Origin: Clostridiaceae bacterium
GTDB taxonomy: Bacteria; Bacillota; Clostridia; Oscillospirales; Acutalibacteraceae
Length of the DNA stretch: 6,487 nucleotides
NCBI GenBank assembly: GCA_016295355.1
Contig: JAEDLK010000050.1
Location: forward strand, 1-6,487
Reading direction: 5' to 3'
Shown in pieces: positions 6,328 through 6,487 of this stretch (positions are counted from its first letter, which is position 1; every line of letters starts with the position of its first letter). The translations under genes were made by a program, and so were the position numbers. The notes beneath the pieces are model-generated. The model was given only the letters and a program-made list of their open reading frames with translations. It had not been told where the DNA came from and searched no databases.

Positions 6328-6346
6328 TTATAATGACTATAGAATA
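6328..6346 (-). promoter_or_regulatory. Candidate -10 region of the htrA promoter
   Basis: The - strand reads TATTCT (6346-6341), TATAGT (6341-6336) and TATAAC (6333-6328), any of which could be a -10 element 30-50 bases before the start codon. No TTGACA-like box lies at the right distance; the expected -35 zone is occupied by the palindrome at 6345-6372. This may mean an activator-dependent or non-housekeeping promoter, or a promoter further upstream. Confidence 0.3.
6329..6334 (+). promoter_or_regulatory. Perfect TATAAT on the + strand, possible -10 element
   Basis: TATAAT is an exact -10 consensus, but no acceptable -35 lies 16-18 bases upstream (17 bases away is TTCTCC). If used, transcription would start just before the 28-base palindrome. 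A chance match in an AT-rich stretch is likely. Confidence 0.15.
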
Positions 6347-6372
6347 TCGAAACGCTGGAAAGCGTTTCGATA
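6345..6372. promoter_or_regulatory. 28-base palindrome, possible operator or RNA hairpin upstream of htrA
   Basis: TATCGAAACGCT (6345-6356) is perfectly complementary to AGCGTTTCGATA (6361-6372) around a 4-base centre GGAA. It sits 46 bases before the htrA GTG and just upstream of the candidate -10 elements. The two-fold symmetry fits a dimeric regulator site. As + strand RNA it would form a 12-bp stem with a GNRA-type GGAA tetraloop. It does not match CIRCE or a canonical cre site. Confidence 0.6.
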
Positions 6373-6392
6373 AGCCGATTTTATCGGCTTTT
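6372..6392. repeat. Second hairpin next to the palindrome
   Basis: AAGCCGAT (6372-6379) pairs with ATCGGCTT (6383-6390) around a TTT loop. The right arm runs into TTTT at 6389-6392, so on the + strand it could be a weak terminator. Base 6372 is shared with the neighbouring palindrome, so both stems cannot be fully formed at once. Confidence 0.5.
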
Positions 6393-6396
6393 GCAA

Positions 6397-6487
6397 ATTC
6401 AAATACGCAAGTTTTTGAATTGGCTCTATCTTCATTGCAATGGTATCGACAAATTTTCTTTGAAAATTTGCTACCAAATCGAAGATT
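6397..6487. repeat. AT-rich run of nested inverted repeats reaching the window edge
   Basis: AATTCAAA/TTTGAATT arms (about 6396-6403 and 6414-6421), a perfect CATTGCAATG palindrome (6433-6442), and a nested stem make up this stretch. The nested stem consists of ATCTTC (6428-6433) with GAAGAT (6481-6486), TGGTA (6441-6445) with TACCA (6472-6476), and CAAATTTTC (6450-6458) with GAAAATTTG (6462-6470) around TTT. No gene is convincing here. The arrangement looks like a dispersed intergenic repeat or MITE-like remnant, but copy number cannot be judged from one window. Confidence 0.4.

Larger units (their letters stand above)
6319..6393. repeat. Long-range arms enclosing the palindrome (alternative pairing)
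   Basis: CAAAAGCCG at 6319-6327 is exactly complementary to CGGCTTTTG at 6385-6393. Pairing would enclose the 28-base palindrome and exclude the hairpin at 6372-6390. On the - strand the distal arm ends 4 bases before the htrA ribosome binding site, so in a long leader transcript it could affect translation. Confidence 0.4.

Noticed and set aside
6314..6330. TGGCAC resembling a sigma-54 -24 element
   Set aside because: The required GC-containing -12 element (TTGCA/T) is absent at the fixed spacing, and it overlaps the - strand ribosome binding site.
6345..6372. CcpA cre site or CIRCE element
   Set aside because: Spacing and core differ: the AAAGCG core has one base too many for the cre consensus, and the TTAGCACTC arm of CIRCE is absent.
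6391..6487. + strand open frame from TTG 6391 to the window edge
   Set aside because: There is no ribosome binding site, the start lies within a hairpin, and the sequence is explained better by inverted repeats; the truncated view prevents a firm decision.
1..6487. CRISPR array, prophage or transposase
   Set aside because: No regularly spaced direct repeats, integrase, transposase or phage structural motifs were seen on either strand.

Overview
The window looks like a piece of a Gram-positive Clostridia-type genome, probably a gut-associated or uncultured Oscillospirales/Eubacteriales relative. The evidence is a ThiI that ends without a rhodanese domain, strong AGGAG-type ribosome binding sites, a class B sortase-like domain, and a membrane-anchored HtrA with a long cytoplasmic leader. 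Base composition is mid-range. The taxonomic call is an inference from gene content, not a match to a known genome. No transposase, CRISPR array, rRNA or tRNA gene was seen.

Left part (1-4407, + strand): four genes in one direction, probably one operon whose promoter lies off the left edge. They are the 3' end of thiI (tRNA 4-thiouridine synthetase); a 791-residue protein that fuses a complete CinA layout to a transmembrane helix and an extracytoplasmic class B sortase-like domain; a 368-residue protein with a second, very divergent MoCF/CinA-N-like domain, a long acidic linker and a C-terminal membrane helix; and a small integral membrane protein of the COG2426 'small multidrug export' family. 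The gaps are 50 and 51 bases, and the last two genes overlap by 4 bases (ATGA).

The fusion is the most interesting object. Its nicotinamide-nucleotide amidase (PncC) part keeps the catalytic motifs. Its MoCF part has lost the usual active-site motifs. Its sortase part has lost both the catalytic His (Leu645) and Cys (Asp746) while keeping the fold signature and the Arg. The next gene repeats the plan MoCF-like domain, acidic linker, basic patch, membrane helix. I infer a membrane-tethered CinA-derived system in which a cytoplasmic NMN amidase is joined to an extracellular pseudosortase that may bind or sense rather than catalyse. The function is unknown.

Middle (4408-4874): a gene-free interval with several hairpins. 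It includes a 13-bp perfect stem, a + strand intrinsic terminator (4690-4730) and a - strand intrinsic terminator (4834-4867). A possible promoter at 4548-4576 would give a structured RNA of about 150 nt ending at the + terminator; this is a weak candidate.

Right part (4875-6487): an HtrA/DegP-like serine protease on the - strand with an intact catalytic triad, one PDZ domain and a GTG start. Its upstream region holds a 28-base palindrome with 12-bp arms, a second hairpin, a set of mutually exclusive pairing arms, and an AT-rich run of nested inverted repeats reaching the window edge. That run may be an intergenic repeat element or the structured end of the next gene.
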